Of a stretch of DNA of 64,000 nt, positions 27,566-37,297 are shown one piece after another; position 1 is the stretch's first letter; each line of letters begins with the position of its first letter. The translations under genes were made by a program, and so were the position numbers. The notes beneath the pieces were generated by a model. It ran no database searches. It was not told where the DNA came from and saw only the letters and a program-made list of their open reading frames with translations. This DNA comes from Branchiibius cervicis (GTDB taxonomy: Bacteria > Actinomycetota > Actinomycetes > Actinomycetales > Dermatophilaceae). The stretch is from positions 3,410,001 to 3,474,000 of the forward strand of contig NZ_JBHSWJ010000002.1 in assembly GCF_042661605.1 (NCBI RefSeq), in the 5' to 3' direction.

Positions 27566-30500
27566 TCATTCGAACAGGCCGCGTAGGTCCTGCACCGTCA
27601 AGCCGCCGCCCAGCGCGCCGCCGTCGTCGACAACCTTGGTGAACAGATCGCGCTTGCGTTCCTGCAGCGCCAGCACCTTCTCCTCGATGGTGTCCGCCGA
27701 GACCAACCGGTAGACCGTCACGGGTTTGTCCTGCCCGATGCGATGCGCCCGGTCGATGGCCTGCGCCTCCGCGGCCGGGTTCCACCAGGGATCGAGCACG
27801 AAGACGTAGTCCGCCTCCGTCAGCGTCAGGCCCGTGCCGCCGGCCTTCAGCGAAATCAGGAACGCTGCCTGGTCGCCGGCGCGGAAGGCGTCGATCTCCT
27901 GCTGCCGCGCCCTGGCCGTCATCGATCCGTCGAGGTAGGAGGTGTTGAGGCCGGCCGCCTCCAGCGCGTCCCGCGCCCGGCCCAGGAAGCGGGTGAACTG
28001 GCTGAACACCAGTGCGCGGTGTCCCTCGGCGGAGACCTCCTGGATCTGGTCCACGAGGAAGGCGAGCTTGGCGGGCAGCTCGCGGGCGGCGTACTCCTCG
28101 TCGACCAGGCTCGGGTCCAGCGCCAGCTGCCGCAGTCGCGTCAGCGCGGCCAGGATCGCGATGCGGTTGGCATCAGGGTCCTCCAGCAACCCCAGCATGC
28201 GCTGTCGTTCGCGCTGCAGGTGTCGTTTGTACAGGGTGCTGTGACGAGTTCCCAGTGCGACGTTCTGCACCTGGATCTGCTTGTCCGGCAGGTCAGTTGC
28301 GACTTCGGACTTGGTGCGTCGCAACATCAACGGCCGGATCCGGCGGCGCAACTGGTCCAGCCGCTCCGGCTTCTCACCGCTCTCGATCGGCTTGCGGTAT
28401 ACCGCGGCGAACTGGTCCGGCCGCGGATAGAGCCCGGGCGCCGCGAGCGCGAACATCGCCCACAGATCCATCAAGGAGTTCTCCAGAGGGGTGCCGGTGA
28501 TCGCCAGGGTGAACGGTGCACCGATCCGCTTGGCCGCGTGGAAGGTCTTGCTCTGGTGGTTCTTCACGTTCTGCGCCTCGTCCAGGACCAGGCCGCGCCA
28601 GCCCAGCGTGTGGAAGGCCTCGGCGTCCAGGCGCAGCACGGCGTACGACGTGACCACCACGTGCGCGCCGCGCACCTGATCGGCCAGGGACTGCCCGCCC
28701 CGCCGAGCACTGGTCTGCACCACGGGCACGACTCGCAGATCGGGAGCGAACCTGGCGGCCTCCGACACCCAGGTGCCCACCACGGAACTGGGTGCGACCA
28801 CGAGAACGGGTTGGTCATCGAGATCACCTGCAGCGCGGGCAGATTCGAGCAATGCGATGGTCTGGAGGGTCTTACCCAGACCCATGTCGTCGGCCAGCAC
28901 GCCACCCAGGCCGGCGGTCCACAACGTGTGCAACCAGCCGTAGCCGGAGCGCTGGTAGGGCCGCAGCTCGGCCTTCAGCCCATCGGGCAGCGGCGCCTCG
29001 AGATCCACCCCGTGCGAGCGCAGCGCGGCGACGGTGGCCTGCCAGGCGAACGCCTGCTCGTCGACGACCCCGAGCTTCTCCAACTCCTCCCACAACCCGA
29101 TCTGGTAGCGGTTGATCGCCACTCCGCTGGGCCGGTCGGCAATCTCCCGCGCCTCCGCCAGCAGGTCGCGCAGTCGCAGCAGCTCGGGTTTGTCGAGCGT
29201 GAACCAGGTGCCGGACGGCAGTACCAGGACCTCCTTGTCCTGGGCCAGCGCCTTGATCAACGGTCCGATCGGTACCGACTCACCGTCGATCGTGATCGTC
29301 ACCATCAGATTGAGCCAGTCGGGGTCGTCCGGATCCTGGTGAGTGGCGATCTCGATCAGCGGATCCGCATCGGCTTCTTCGAAAACCGGCAACTCACCGG
29401 ACAGCTCCAGCAGCAGGTCGTCGTGGCCGCGCAGCGCTTCCAGGTCTGCGATCAACAACAGCGCCGCCTCCTCGGACAGCACGTGCTCGGCGCGGGGCCA
29501 CCAGCCCAGCCCGCCGACCGCCTCCAGCAGACCCAGCGGTTGCAGTACCGGAATGAGACGCTCCACCACGTCGCGCTCCATGGCCCGGTCCGGCCGCACT
29601 GACGTGTGCTCAAGACTCACGTCCTCGGCGAACCGTCCTGCGTAGTACATGTGCGCCCGTACGCCGATCCGCGGCGGATCGTCCGCCGCACCCGGTGCCG
29701 GGCTGAGGGTGAGGCGCAGGCGCAGGGGTTCGGGTTGCGCGATCTCACCCTCGACCGGCCCGGCGGTCTCGATCCGTGGGGCCAGCCGCGGATAGTAGAC
29801 GTGCAGGAATTCGTCGGCGTCGTCAGCGGGCACCTGCAGCGACCCCTCACGCAGCAGCGCGTCGACGATCGGACTGACCGGCGTCGCAAATCCCAGGATG
29901 TGCAAGCCGTCGTCGTCATAGGCGGCGACGGCGTGCATCGGCTGACCGATGAACCGGCCACCCGGGTCAAGCGGCAGATCGGCGTGCAACTCGATCCCGC
30001 CCTCGGCATCGCGTTGGACCTGCACCCGCGGCTCGCGCTGACGAAGCTCGAACTGGATCGGGAACTCCTGGCGGTACCCCGGCACCAAGGCCACCCCGGC
30101 ATCGATCACCGCCTGCAGCGCGGGCCACACCGCAGCGTCCGCGAACTGCAGCATCATCGTGTCGCCGTAGACGTAGCGGGATGCGTTGCTGTTGCGGAAG
30201 CGGTTGCGCAACTCGACCAGCGCCCCGGCCTGGTTCGGGTCGTAAGCCCGCGCCCCGTCGTACTCGAGGTCGGACCAGCGCACCTCCTTGTGCCATCGCC
30301 CGGTCTTGCCCATCCGGGTCGGGGTGAGCACGACGGACAGCTCGCCGCCCGCCCGCGGACCGGCAGACACGGCGAACCGCAGCCCCAGCGCGGTCTTTTC
30401 CTCCGCCCGCGCGGCCGCATCGCGCACCCAGGTCTCGACCCGGCCCCGCCAGGCGCCCGGCGGCGGAGCCGCTGGCATCTGGGGTGCGATGACCTCGATC

Positions 30501-30808
30501 GCGGTCAGCAGGGCGGCGACCACGTGTTTGCAGTCGGTTTCGAGCGGGCAGGAGCAGCGCGAGGTCCAGCTCAGCCGCCCGCGGCCGACGTCGCGTACGT
30601 CCACGATGACGGCGTACGGCGTGGCTTCCGAACCGGCCACCAGGGCGGTGAGGCGGGAGGGCTCGCCGTACAGCGCGATGACCCGCTCGGAGTCGGCGTA
30701 TCCGACCCCGCGCTCGTAGGCGAAGGGATGCACCGACAGCCGCACATCCTCGGCAGTCAGCCGGGTCAACCAGGTCGCAGCACGCAGTGTGCTTGCGAAC
30801 CCGGCCAT
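27566..30808 (-). CDS. SNF2-family DEAD/DEAH helicase with SWIM zinc finger
   Basis: 1080 residues. A SWIM motif lies near residues 80-100 (CSCPLETDCKHVVAALL). A middle region of beta-rich sequence follows. The SNF2 ATPase has motif I DDMGLGKTLQT near 645, motif II VLDEAQNV, and helicase-C motifs VFSQFTRFL and AIDRAHRIGQDKPV. Such bacterial Snf2 proteins translocate on duplex DNA or remodel RNA polymerase complexes (RapA-like); the exact role in actinobacteria is not known. It is monocistronic, with a clean ATG at 30808. Confidence 0.92.
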   Translation of the reverse strand: MAGFASTLRAATWLTRLTAEDVRLSVHPFAYERGVGYADSERVIALYGEPSRLTALVAGSEATPYAVIVDVRDVGRGRLSWTSRCSCPLETDCKHVVAALLTAIEVIAPQMPAAPPPGAWRGRVETWVRDAAARAEEKTALGLRFAVSAGPRAGGELSVVLTPTRMGKTGRWHKEVRWSDLEYDGARAYDPNQAGALVELRNRFRNSNASRYVYGDTMMLQFADAAVWPALQAVIDAGVALVPGYRQEFPIQFELRQREPRVQVQRDAEGGIELHADLPLDPGGRFIGQPMHAVAAYDDDGLHILGFATPVSPIVDALLREGSLQVPADDADEFLHVYYPRLAPRIETAGPVEGEIAQPEPLRLRLTLSPAPGAADDPPRIGVRAHMYYAGRFAEDVSLEHTSVRPDRAMERDVVERLIPVLQPLGLLEAVGGLGWWPRAEHVLSEEAALLLIADLEALRGHDDLLLELSGELPVFEEADADPLIEIATHQDPDDPDWLNLMVTITIDGESVPIGPLIKALAQDKEVLVLPSGTWFTLDKPELLRLRDLLAEAREIADRPSGVAINRYQIGLWEELEKLGVVDEQAFAWQATVAALRSHGVDLEAPLPDGLKAELRPYQRSGYGWLHTLWTAGLGGVLADDMGLGKTLQTIALLESARAAGDLDDQPVLVVAPSSVVGTWVSEAARFAPDLRVVPVVQTSARRGGQSLADQVRGAHVVVTSYAVLRLDAEAFHTLGWRGLVLDEAQNVKNHQSKTFHAAKRIGAPFTLAITGTPLENSLMDLWAMFALAAPGLYPRPDQFAAVYRKPIESGEKPERLDQLRRRIRPLMLRRTKSEVATDLPDKQIQVQNVALGTRHSTLYKRHLQRERQRMLGLLEDPDANRIAILAALTRLRQLALDPSLVDEEYAARELPAKLAFLVDQIQEVSAEGHRALVFSQFTRFLGRARDALEAAGLNTSYLDGSMTARARQQEIDAFRAGDQAAFLISLKAGGTGLTLTEADYVFVLDPWWNPAAEAQAIDRAHRIGQDKPVTVYRLVSADTIEEKVLALQERKRDLFTKVVDDGGALGGGLTVQDLRGLFE

Positions 30809-30963
30809 GACTCAAGGGTAGGTCGCACGTGCGACAGCCGCCGGGCGACCTGTGGACAGTGCCGGTCCCGAGACCGGTGCCCAGCAAATCCCTACCAAGT
30901 CTCGGGTGCACCGGTCAGGTTGGCGCCTTAACGTCCCGGTACCGGCGGATTGACGAGGGGACA

Positions 30964-31977
30964 ATGGCACTCACGACACACGGCGCGCCGACGACCGCGA
31001 CACCGGCTGGCGTCAGCCTCGTCAACGACGCCTCGACCTGGGATGACCTGGTCGATGCGCGGGGCGGCCACCCGTTGCAGTGCTGGGGTTGGGGTGAGCT
31101 CAAATCCGGCGAACATTGGCGCGCGCTGCGCCTGGCGGTGTACCGGAACGGTGAACCCATCGGTGGCGCCCAGGTCCTGCAGCGTTCGCTGCCCGGCCCC
31201 CTACGTCCGCTGCTGTATGTGCCGCGCGGCCCGTTCGCAGACCACGGCGAACAGGACGAGGTGACCGCCCGGATCGCGCAGTACTGCCGCGATCACGTAC
31301 CGGCGACCGTGCTGACGATCGAGCCGGACACGACGACCGGTCCGAGCGGCGGGCCCTGGCGGCGTACGTCGAACACCATTCTTATCCCCCGCACGCTCAT
31401 CCTGGATCTGACCCGGTCCGAGGAGGCTCTCCTGTCGGCCATGGCCAAGAAGACCAGGCAGTACATTCGCAAGTCCGGCCGCGAGGGTCTGGACCTTCGC
31501 CTGGTCACCACCCCGGAAGGCATCGACCAGGCTCTGTCCCTCTATCGCGAGACCGCCGATCGGGCCGGGTTCGCAGTGCACGGCGAGCACTACTACCAGG
31601 ACGTCGCGGCCCGGTTGGGTGCCCGCTCACGGCTCTACACGGCGTACGACGATGGGCAGCCCGTCGCGTTCCTGTGGCTGGCAGCCAGTCGGCGGACCGC
31701 GTTCGAGTTGTACGGCGGGATGAACGAACGCGGTCAGGCGCTACGAGCGAACTACACGCTCAAGTGGCACGCGATCCGCGAGTGCCGGCGCGACGGGATC
31801 GAACGTTACGACCTGAATGGTCTGTTGAACAACGGAATCACCACGTTCAAAACCGGATTCGCCGACCACGAGGATCTGCTCGCCGGCACCTTCGACCTAC
31901 CGCTGTCGCCGATCTACCCGCTATGGGCGCGCGGTCTGCCCGCGGCCAAGCGCGTCGTGCGGGCGGCCCGCCGGTAG
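30964..31977 (+). CDS. FemAB/FemX-like aminoacyltransferase (GNAT fold)
   Basis: 337 residues. The C-terminal GNAT-like domain includes AMAKKTRQYIRKSGREGL, LYRETADRAGF and the closing motif YDLNGLLNNGITTFKTGF, which matches the FemABX signature YDxxG...GxxxFKxxF. Members add amino acids from aminoacyl-tRNA to the peptidoglycan stem peptide. The N-terminal half holds QCWGWGELKSGE, the usual first FemX motif. It starts at ATG 30964 behind GAGGGG. Interpeptide bridge formation is inferred; the amino acid is not predictable. Confidence 0.85.
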   Translation: MALTTHGAPTTATPAGVSLVNDASTWDDLVDARGGHPLQCWGWGELKSGEHWRALRLAVYRNGEPIGGAQVLQRSLPGPLRPLLYVPRGPFADHGEQDEVTARIAQYCRDHVPATVLTIEPDTTTGPSGGPWRRTSNTILIPRTLILDLTRSEEALLSAMAKKTRQYIRKSGREGLDLRLVTTPEGIDQALSLYRETADRAGFAVHGEHYYQDVAARLGARSRLYTAYDDGQPVAFLWLAASRRTAFELYGGMNERGQALRANYTLKWHAIRECRRDGIERYDLNGLLNNGITTFKTGFADHEDLLAGTFDLPLSPIYPLWARGLPAAKRVVRAARR

Positions 31978-31993
31978 GACGGGGCGGCCGGCG

Positions 31994-32951
31994 CTACCGC
32001 TCACCGCGGGGGATGGCGGAGCGCTGGCTGACCCCGAATTTGCGCAAGATGCCCGAGACGTGACCTTTGACGGTCTTCTCCGAGAGCACGAGCCGGGCGG
32101 CGATCTCAGCGTTGCTGAGCCCCTCGTCGACGATGAGGGCAGCAATCTGCTGCTCACGCGGGGTCAGCCGTGCGTAGGGCGATTCCGGCTCCGACGGGGT
32201 TGCCTGCAACAGCCCCGAGACCACCTCATCCTGCAGCCGCGCACACGTGATACGCGTTGCTCACCAAAGAGCCTGTCCCCGTGTCGGATTCGGCTTCATC
32301 GAACGACTCGAGCGCTTCGAGCAGGACGAGACGCAATTCGTCCAACCGCAGGGCCAGTTGCGGCAGGTAGCTGTCGGCCTCGGTGATGCGGGCACTGTCC
32401 AGGTCCGGGTAGAGCACATAAAGGTCGAGTGCTTCGACATCGTCCTCGTCCTTGGCGAGGCTGCTGACCAAGGCACGCGCCAACCATTGCGCCGCCGCAA
32501 CGGCTTCGTCATCGAAGTCGTCGGCCGTCCAGCTCTGGAAGGCCAGCATCCCCAGCGCATCACCCGTGGCGGGATCCAGCATCGGCACCACGATGGCGTC
32601 CTGCGTCGGCTGGCCGCTATCGCCGAGGGGAACCCCTTTGCGCAGCAACCGGCCGCCGTCGGTGGCGAAACGATAGGTGCGACGGGAGGCCCGCAGCCAC
32701 GCCGAGAGCCCACCGCGGCCGAAGTGCTGCACGTCGACACCCGCGAACCGACCGGCGTCCTCGGAGTAGGGAATGACCAGGGTGGAGTCACCGCGGTAGA
32801 AGCCGACGTAGAACGCATCGACCCTGGCCAGACTCGCCATGGCCGCGCGACAGGCGACGAAGCGGTCCGTGCGTTCGTCGCGTGGGGCGCTGCGGATCCG
32901 CTGGTCGGCGCGCCGCAGCACCTTCACGACCCGCTCGGAGAACTCCGCCAT
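31994..32951 (-). CDS. GAF-domain LuxR-type transcriptional regulator (frameshifted)
   Basis: The intended protein is about 319 residues. A GAF-like sensor domain spans residues 20-190 (VDAFYVGFYRGDSTLVIPY; VPMLDPATGDALGMLAFQ), then a helical linker, then a LuxR-type helix-turn-helix (LTPREQQIAALIVDEGLSNAEIA ... TVKGHVSGIL). The sensor and DNA-binding parts are one base out of frame near 32237-32242. Restoring a base gives ...YHVCA(R/G)LQDEVVSGLLQ. The start ATG at 32951 lies 8 bases after the preceding gene. It is the last gene of a probable nadE operon. The ligand is unknown. Confidence 0.75.
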
Positions 32952-32959
32952 TGCCTGGA

Positions 32960-33322
32960 TCAGTCGATCATCGGGCGGCCGGTGAGGACCCGGTCGAGGA
33001 TGTCCAGCGGATCCCGCTGGGCCAGATAGGTGAAATAGACGTAGTCCTCGCCCGGTGCGCGGCGGGCGTCGGGTGACAGCACGCGCGGCGAACGCCACTG
33101 CTGGGCCAGCACCGCGATCGGGCATTGCAGCGTGTCCGGGGCATCGCTGAGCCACGCCACCCACGTCGCCTTCCCGCCGATGATCGAGGCCAGATAGTTG
33201 CGCGAGGTCGCCTTCACCAAGCGCTCGTGGGTGCAATCGGCCGGCAGGTCGATCCACTTCTCGTGCGGCGCGAGGGTGTCATCACCCATCGCGACGCTGG
33301 CGCGGCGTACGCGGACCTTCAC
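32960..33322 (-). CDS. Hypothetical protein in the nadE operon
   Basis: 120 residues, soluble. Begins MKVRVRRASVAMGDDTLAPHE and contains THERLVKATSRNYLASIIGGKATWVAWL. The ATG overlaps the stop of nadE by 4 bases (ATGA), and the GAF-LuxR gene starts 8 bases after it. I recognise no domain. The position suggests co-translation with NAD synthetase. Confidence 0.7.
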   Translation of the reverse strand: MKVRVRRASVAMGDDTLAPHEKWIDLPADCTHERLVKATSRNYLASIIGGKATWVAWLSDAPDTLQCPIAVLAQQWRSPRVLSPDARRAPGEDYVYFTYLAQRDPLDILDRVLTGRPMID

Positions 33323-35397
33323 GACCGCGGCACCGCCTCGTGCAGCTCGGCCAACCAGACGGCCGCGTTGCCGTCAGAGGGTGCGCGCCAGTCGCCTCGC
33401 GGCGACAGGGAGCCGCCGTGCACGACCTTCGGGCCGTTGGGCAGCGCCGAGCGTTTGAACTGGCTGAAGGCGAAGAACCGTTTGATGAAGACTTCGAGCC
33501 ACTGCACGATGGTCTCCAGGTCATAGCCCGTACGCCGATCGTCCGGCAAGCCCTGTGGCCAGTCACCGACCGCGGGGTCATGCCAGGCGTGCCACGCCAG
33601 GAAGGCGATCTTGGAGGGCCGGAAGCCGTAGCGCAGCACGTGGTACAGGGTGAAGTCCTGCAGCGCATACGGCCCGATGGCGTCCTCGGTCGACTGCGGT
33701 TTCTCATCGTCGCCGGCGGGGACCAGCTCCGGAGAGATCTCCGCGTTGACGATCCCGGTCAGGGTCGCGCCGACGGCCTCGTCGAAGAACTTTTCGCTCA
33801 CGACCCAGCGGATCAGGTGCTGGATCAGCGTCTTCGGAATGCCGGAGTTGACCGTGTAGTGCGACATCTGGTCACCAACCCCGTAGGTGCACCAGCCCAG
33901 CGCGAGCTCCGACAAATCGCCGGTGCCCAGCACGATGCCGCCTCGCTGGTTGGCGATCCGGAACAGGAAGTCGGTCCGCAGCCCGGCCTGCACGTTCTCG
34001 AAGGTCACGTCGTAGACCGGTTCCCCGCCGGCGAACGGATGCCCCATGTCGGTCAGCATCTGCCGCGCTGCAGGTTTGATGTCCAACTCCTCGAAGGTGA
34101 CCCCGAGCCCTTCGCCGAGAGCATGGGCAAACCCCTTGGAGGTGTTGCCGGTGGCGAAGCCCGGCATCGTGAACGCCAGGATGTCGCTGCGCGGCCGGCC
34201 CATCCGGTCCATCGCCCGCGCCGCGACGATCAGCGCGTGTGTGGAGTCCAGGCCACCGGAGACGCCGATCACGACCTTCGGCTGGCCGATCGCGCGCAGC
34301 CGCTGCATCAGGCCGGACACCTGGATGTTGTACGCCTCGTAGCAATCCTGCGCCATCCGGGCCGGGTCGTCCGGCACGAACGGGAACCGGTCGACCGGTC
34401 GCAGCAAGCCGAGATCGCCCGCGGGCGGCGCGACCTCGAAGTCGACCGTCCGGAACGTCCCGGACCAGTCGGCGTACGTGCGCGCGTTGTCATCGATCGA
34501 GCCGTCGCGCTGCCGGTCCTGCCGGATCCGGTCCAGGTCGATATCGACGACCGTGGCGACCGGCCCGTCCGGGAAACGTTCCGTCTGCCCCAGGAGGCCC
34601 CCGCATTCGTAGACCATCGTCATGCCGTCCCAGGACAAGTCTGTCGTCGACTCCCCTTGTCCTGCAGCGGCATACAGGTACGCCGACAAACATCTTGACG
34701 ACTGTGCCTGACACAACAGGTGGCGGTCCTCGGCCCGTCCGACGGTGATCGGCGACCCGGAGATGTTGGCCATGACCGTCGCGCCCGCGAGGGCCGCGAC
34801 CGAGCTGGGCGGCACCGGCACCCACATGTCCTCGCACACCTCGACGTGCAGCACCAGCCCGGGCAGGTCGCTGGCGCTGAAGAGCAGGTCGGTGCCGAAC
34901 GGCACCTTGAGCCCGGCGATCGACGTACGCCGATCGGGCGCCCCCGCGCCGAAGGTCAGGGTCTGACCGGTGATCAGGTCTCCGGCAGCGAAATGCCGCT
35001 TCTCGTAGAACTCCCGGTAGTTCGGCAGATACGACTTCGGCGCGACCCCGAGGATGTGGCCGCGGTGCACGATCACCGCGGTGTTGTAGAGCCGGTTGCC
35101 GTGCCGCAGCGGGGCACCGACCACCAGCAGGGGAAGCAGGTCGGCGCTGGCCTCGACGACCTGCGCGAGCGCTACCTCGACGGCGTCCAGGAGCGGATCC
35201 TGCAGTAGCAGGTCGTCGATGGCATAGCCGGACAGGCTGAGCTCGGGGAAGATCGCGACCGCCACGTGCTGCTCATGGCACGCCTTCGCCTGGGCGATGA
35301 TCGTGGCCGCGTTCGTGGCCGGATCGGCGATCGCGGTGGGAGTGGCACACCCAGCTACCCGCGCGAAGCCATGCGCGTAACTGTTGTAGAAGTCCAT
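33319..35397 (-). CDS. nadE: Glutamine-dependent NAD+ synthetase
   Basis: 692 residues, the two-domain length typical of actinobacteria. The N-terminal nitrilase-type glutaminase has Glu in AIFPELSLSGY, Lys in APKSYLPNYREFYE and Cys in EVCEDMW. The C-terminal synthetase has the PPi loop SGGLDSTHAL and GTGDLSELALGWCTYG. It amidates nicotinic acid adenine dinucleotide to NAD+ using ammonia channelled from glutamine. ATG 35397 is chosen because the N-terminus (MDFYNSYAHGFARVA) matches family members; the open frame further upstream has none of that character. Confidence 0.96.
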   Translation of the reverse strand: MDFYNSYAHGFARVAGCATPTAIADPATNAATIIAQAKACHEQHVAVAIFPELSLSGYAIDDLLLQDPLLDAVEVALAQVVEASADLLPLLVVGAPLRHGNRLYNTAVIVHRGHILGVAPKSYLPNYREFYEKRHFAAGDLITGQTLTFGAGAPDRRTSIAGLKVPFGTDLLFSASDLPGLVLHVEVCEDMWVPVPPSSVAALAGATVMANISGSPITVGRAEDRHLLCQAQSSRCLSAYLYAAAGQGESTTDLSWDGMTMVYECGGLLGQTERFPDGPVATVVDIDLDRIRQDRQRDGSIDDNARTYADWSGTFRTVDFEVAPPAGDLGLLRPVDRFPFVPDDPARMAQDCYEAYNIQVSGLMQRLRAIGQPKVVIGVSGGLDSTHALIVAARAMDRMGRPRSDILAFTMPGFATGNTSKGFAHALGEGLGVTFEELDIKPAARQMLTDMGHPFAGGEPVYDVTFENVQAGLRTDFLFRIANQRGGIVLGTGDLSELALGWCTYGVGDQMSHYTVNSGIPKTLIQHLIRWVVSEKFFDEAVGATLTGIVNAEISPELVPAGDDEKPQSTEDAIGPYALQDFTLYHVLRYGFRPSKIAFLAWHAWHDPAVGDWPQGLPDDRRTGYDLETIVQWLEVFIKRFFAFSQFKRSALPNGPKVVHGGSLSPRGDWRAPSDGNAAVWLAELHEAVPRS

Positions 35398-35448
35398 GCC
35401 GGCAATCCTATGGCGGGCGATCACAGTTTCCTTTGGGAGAATCGACCG

Positions 35449-36411
35449 ATGACCAGCCCGATCGAGACCCAACCCCGGCGGTTGCCGGAGGATTTCGACC
35501 CGGCCCGGCCACGGCGTACCGCATGGGTGTGCGCCACCTTGGCGCTGCTGTTCGCGCTGGTCGTGGCGCTGCACGGGCAGTTGCCGCATCGCGTCGGCAT
35601 CACGAACGTCGTCGGGACGTTGCTGCCGTGGCTGTGGATCCCCGCGTTGATCCTGGTGGTGTGGGCGGTCGGCCGGCGCAGCATCGTCGCGATCGTCGCC
35701 GCACTGGTAGCGGCCGGCACGTGGTTTGCGGTGTGCGCGCCGTACCTGCTTCCCGCCGGTGGTCTTGCGTCCTCCAGCAACCTGCGGGTGATCAGCCAGA
35801 ACGTGCAGGCGGAGAACCCCGACACCGTGGCCACGGTCCGCAACCTGGCTCAACAGAACGCGGACCTGATTGCGCTGCAGGAGTTCTCGCCGACGCAGCG
35901 AGCCTCGATCACGGACACGCTGAGTGGCTACCGATACCACTACGCGATCCAGACGGTCGGCTTGTGGAGCAAGTACCCGATCAGCAACCAGCGGGCGATG
36001 AGCCTGGGCTTCTCCTGGGCGCGGGCGTTCCGGGCGGACGTCGCGACCCCGTCGGGCGCGGTCCGGGTGTACGTCGTGCACATGGCCTCGGTGCGCTGGA
36101 ACGAGTTCGCGGAGCGCAATCTGATGTTGGCGAATCTGAGTGCCGTGGTCCGGGCCGACCCATCGCAGCGGATCGTCATGATGGGCGATTTCAACGCCGC
36201 CTCGACCGATCCGTCGTTCCAGGAGTTGTCGGCGGCGGCACCGGAGGCGCGCGGTTCGTCGTTCGGCTTCGGATTCACCTGGCCGTCGGGAATCGGGCTG
36301 ATCCGGTTGGATCACGTGCTACTGCGCGGAGTGCAGACCCATGAGGTGTCGGTGCTACCCGCCAACGGCAGCGACCACAGCGCGGTCGAGGCGCAGCTGC
36401 GGATACCGTGA
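35449..36411 (+). CDS. Membrane-anchored endonuclease/exonuclease/phosphatase family protein
   Basis: 320 residues. Three predicted membrane spans in the first 105 residues, then an external EEP domain: RVISQNVQAEN, LIALQEFSP, VYVVHM, MMGDFNAAS, LDHVLL and NGSDHSAVEAQL. These are the usual N, E, D/N, D and SDH catalytic motifs. The fold includes DNases, sphingomyelinases and lipid phosphatases; actinobacterial membrane-anchored forms have no fixed substrate. The ATG follows GGGAGA. It lies divergent to nadE. Confidence 0.88.
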   Translation: MTSPIETQPRRLPEDFDPARPRRTAWVCATLALLFALVVALHGQLPHRVGITNVVGTLLPWLWIPALILVVWAVGRRSIVAIVAALVAAGTWFAVCAPYLLPAGGLASSSNLRVISQNVQAENPDTVATVRNLAQQNADLIALQEFSPTQRASITDTLSGYRYHYAIQTVGLWSKYPISNQRAMSLGFSWARAFRADVATPSGAVRVYVVHMASVRWNEFAERNLMLANLSAVVRADPSQRIVMMGDFNAASTDPSFQELSAAAPEARGSSFGFGFTWPSGIGLIRLDHVLLRGVQTHEVSVLPANGSDHSAVEAQLRIP

Positions 36412-36415
36412 CCTC

Positions 36416-36895
36416 GTGACTTCCGACGACGACCGCGAGAACCTCACCTGGCACCTGTTCGGACAGGCGTCCCGCGAACTGGCCACGGCCATCGAAAACT
36501 CCGGATTCGTGCCGGAGCTGGTCATCGCCGTGGCCCGCGGCGGTCTGATCCCGGCCGGTGCCATTGCTTACGCGCTCAAGGTCAAAGCGGCCGGCACGCT
36601 GAACGTCGAGTTCTACACCGACATCGAGGAGACCCTTCCCGAGCCGGTGGTGTTGGAGCCCCTGCTGGACACCGGCGCCCTGGCCGGCAAGAAGTTGTTG
36701 ATCGTGGACGACGTGGTGGATTCCGGTAAGACCCTTGCCCTGGTGGTGGACCTGTTGAAACCGCACGCCGGCGAGATCCGCACGGCGGTGATCTACACCA
36801 AGCCGACCACGATCATCGATCCCGATTTCTCCTGGAAAGCCACGGATGCGTGGATCAACTTCCCCTGGAGCTCCGGCTCCGGCCTGATCCCGTAG
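36416..36895 (+). CDS. Phosphoribosyltransferase
   Basis: 159 residues starting GTG 36416, four bases after the EEP stop. The PRPP-binding motif is KLLIVDDVVDSGKTL near residue 100, with AVARGGLIPAG at about 40. The size and the C-terminal WINFPWSS match the actinobacterial Gpt-like group that may act on guanine or xanthine. Salvage or a regulatory role is possible; the substrate cannot be fixed from sequence. Confidence 0.88.
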   Translation: MTSDDDRENLTWHLFGQASRELATAIENSGFVPELVIAVARGGLIPAGAIAYALKVKAAGTLNVEFYTDIEETLPEPVVLEPLLDTGALAGKKLLIVDDVVDSGKTLALVVDLLKPHAGEIRTAVIYTKPTTIIDPDFSWKATDAWINFPWSSGSGLIP

Positions 36896-36916
36896 TTCCC
36901 CGTTCCGGCGCCCCGG

Positions 36917-37297
36917 ATGCTTGCAAAGGTGTCGCGGACCGCTACCCGCCGACTCCCCCGTGAGATGCTCTTACCTGCCGCGCTATCCGCCGTGGGCTGG
37001 CTGGGTGACCACCTCGGGTTCAGCGCGACGCGCATCGTCGAGCGCTGCTGGTATCCGATGCCGTACGTCGATCGAGCGATGCCAGAGGCGATGTTCGGGC
37101 CCGAAGCCGCCGAACAGGCCGGCGAACCGCTGGTCGACCTTCACACCGTCGCACCGGAGCTGGCGACCACCGCGGACGTGCTCCGGCTGGAAGGGCTGGT
37201 CCAACGGCTACTTCAACGGACGACGATCATGCACTGCATCTATGCAGAGACCTACCTACCCCACGCGGCGCAGCGCTACGGCAGCCAGCATCAATGA
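36917..37297 (+). CDS. Hypothetical protein
   Basis: 126 residues beginning MLAKVSRTATRRLPREM. It has a mildly hydrophobic N-terminal segment (LLPAALSAVGWLGDHLG), then an acidic stretch and an HCIYAETYLPHAAQRY C-terminus. It overlaps the tail of the convergent Nudix gene by 42 bases, which is unusual here; an undetected frame error near the end is possible. No family recognised. Confidence 0.5.
   Translation: MLAKVSRTATRRLPREMLLPAALSAVGWLGDHLGFSATRIVERCWYPMPYVDRAMPEAMFGPEAAEQAGEPLVDLHTVAPELATTADVLRLEGLVQRLLQRTTIMHCIYAETYLPHAAQRYGSQHQ

Noticed and set aside
35398..36315. Extension of NadE upstream of 35397
   Set aside because: The added sequence is antisense to the EEP gene and lacks any nitrilase feature; ATG 35397 matches the family start.
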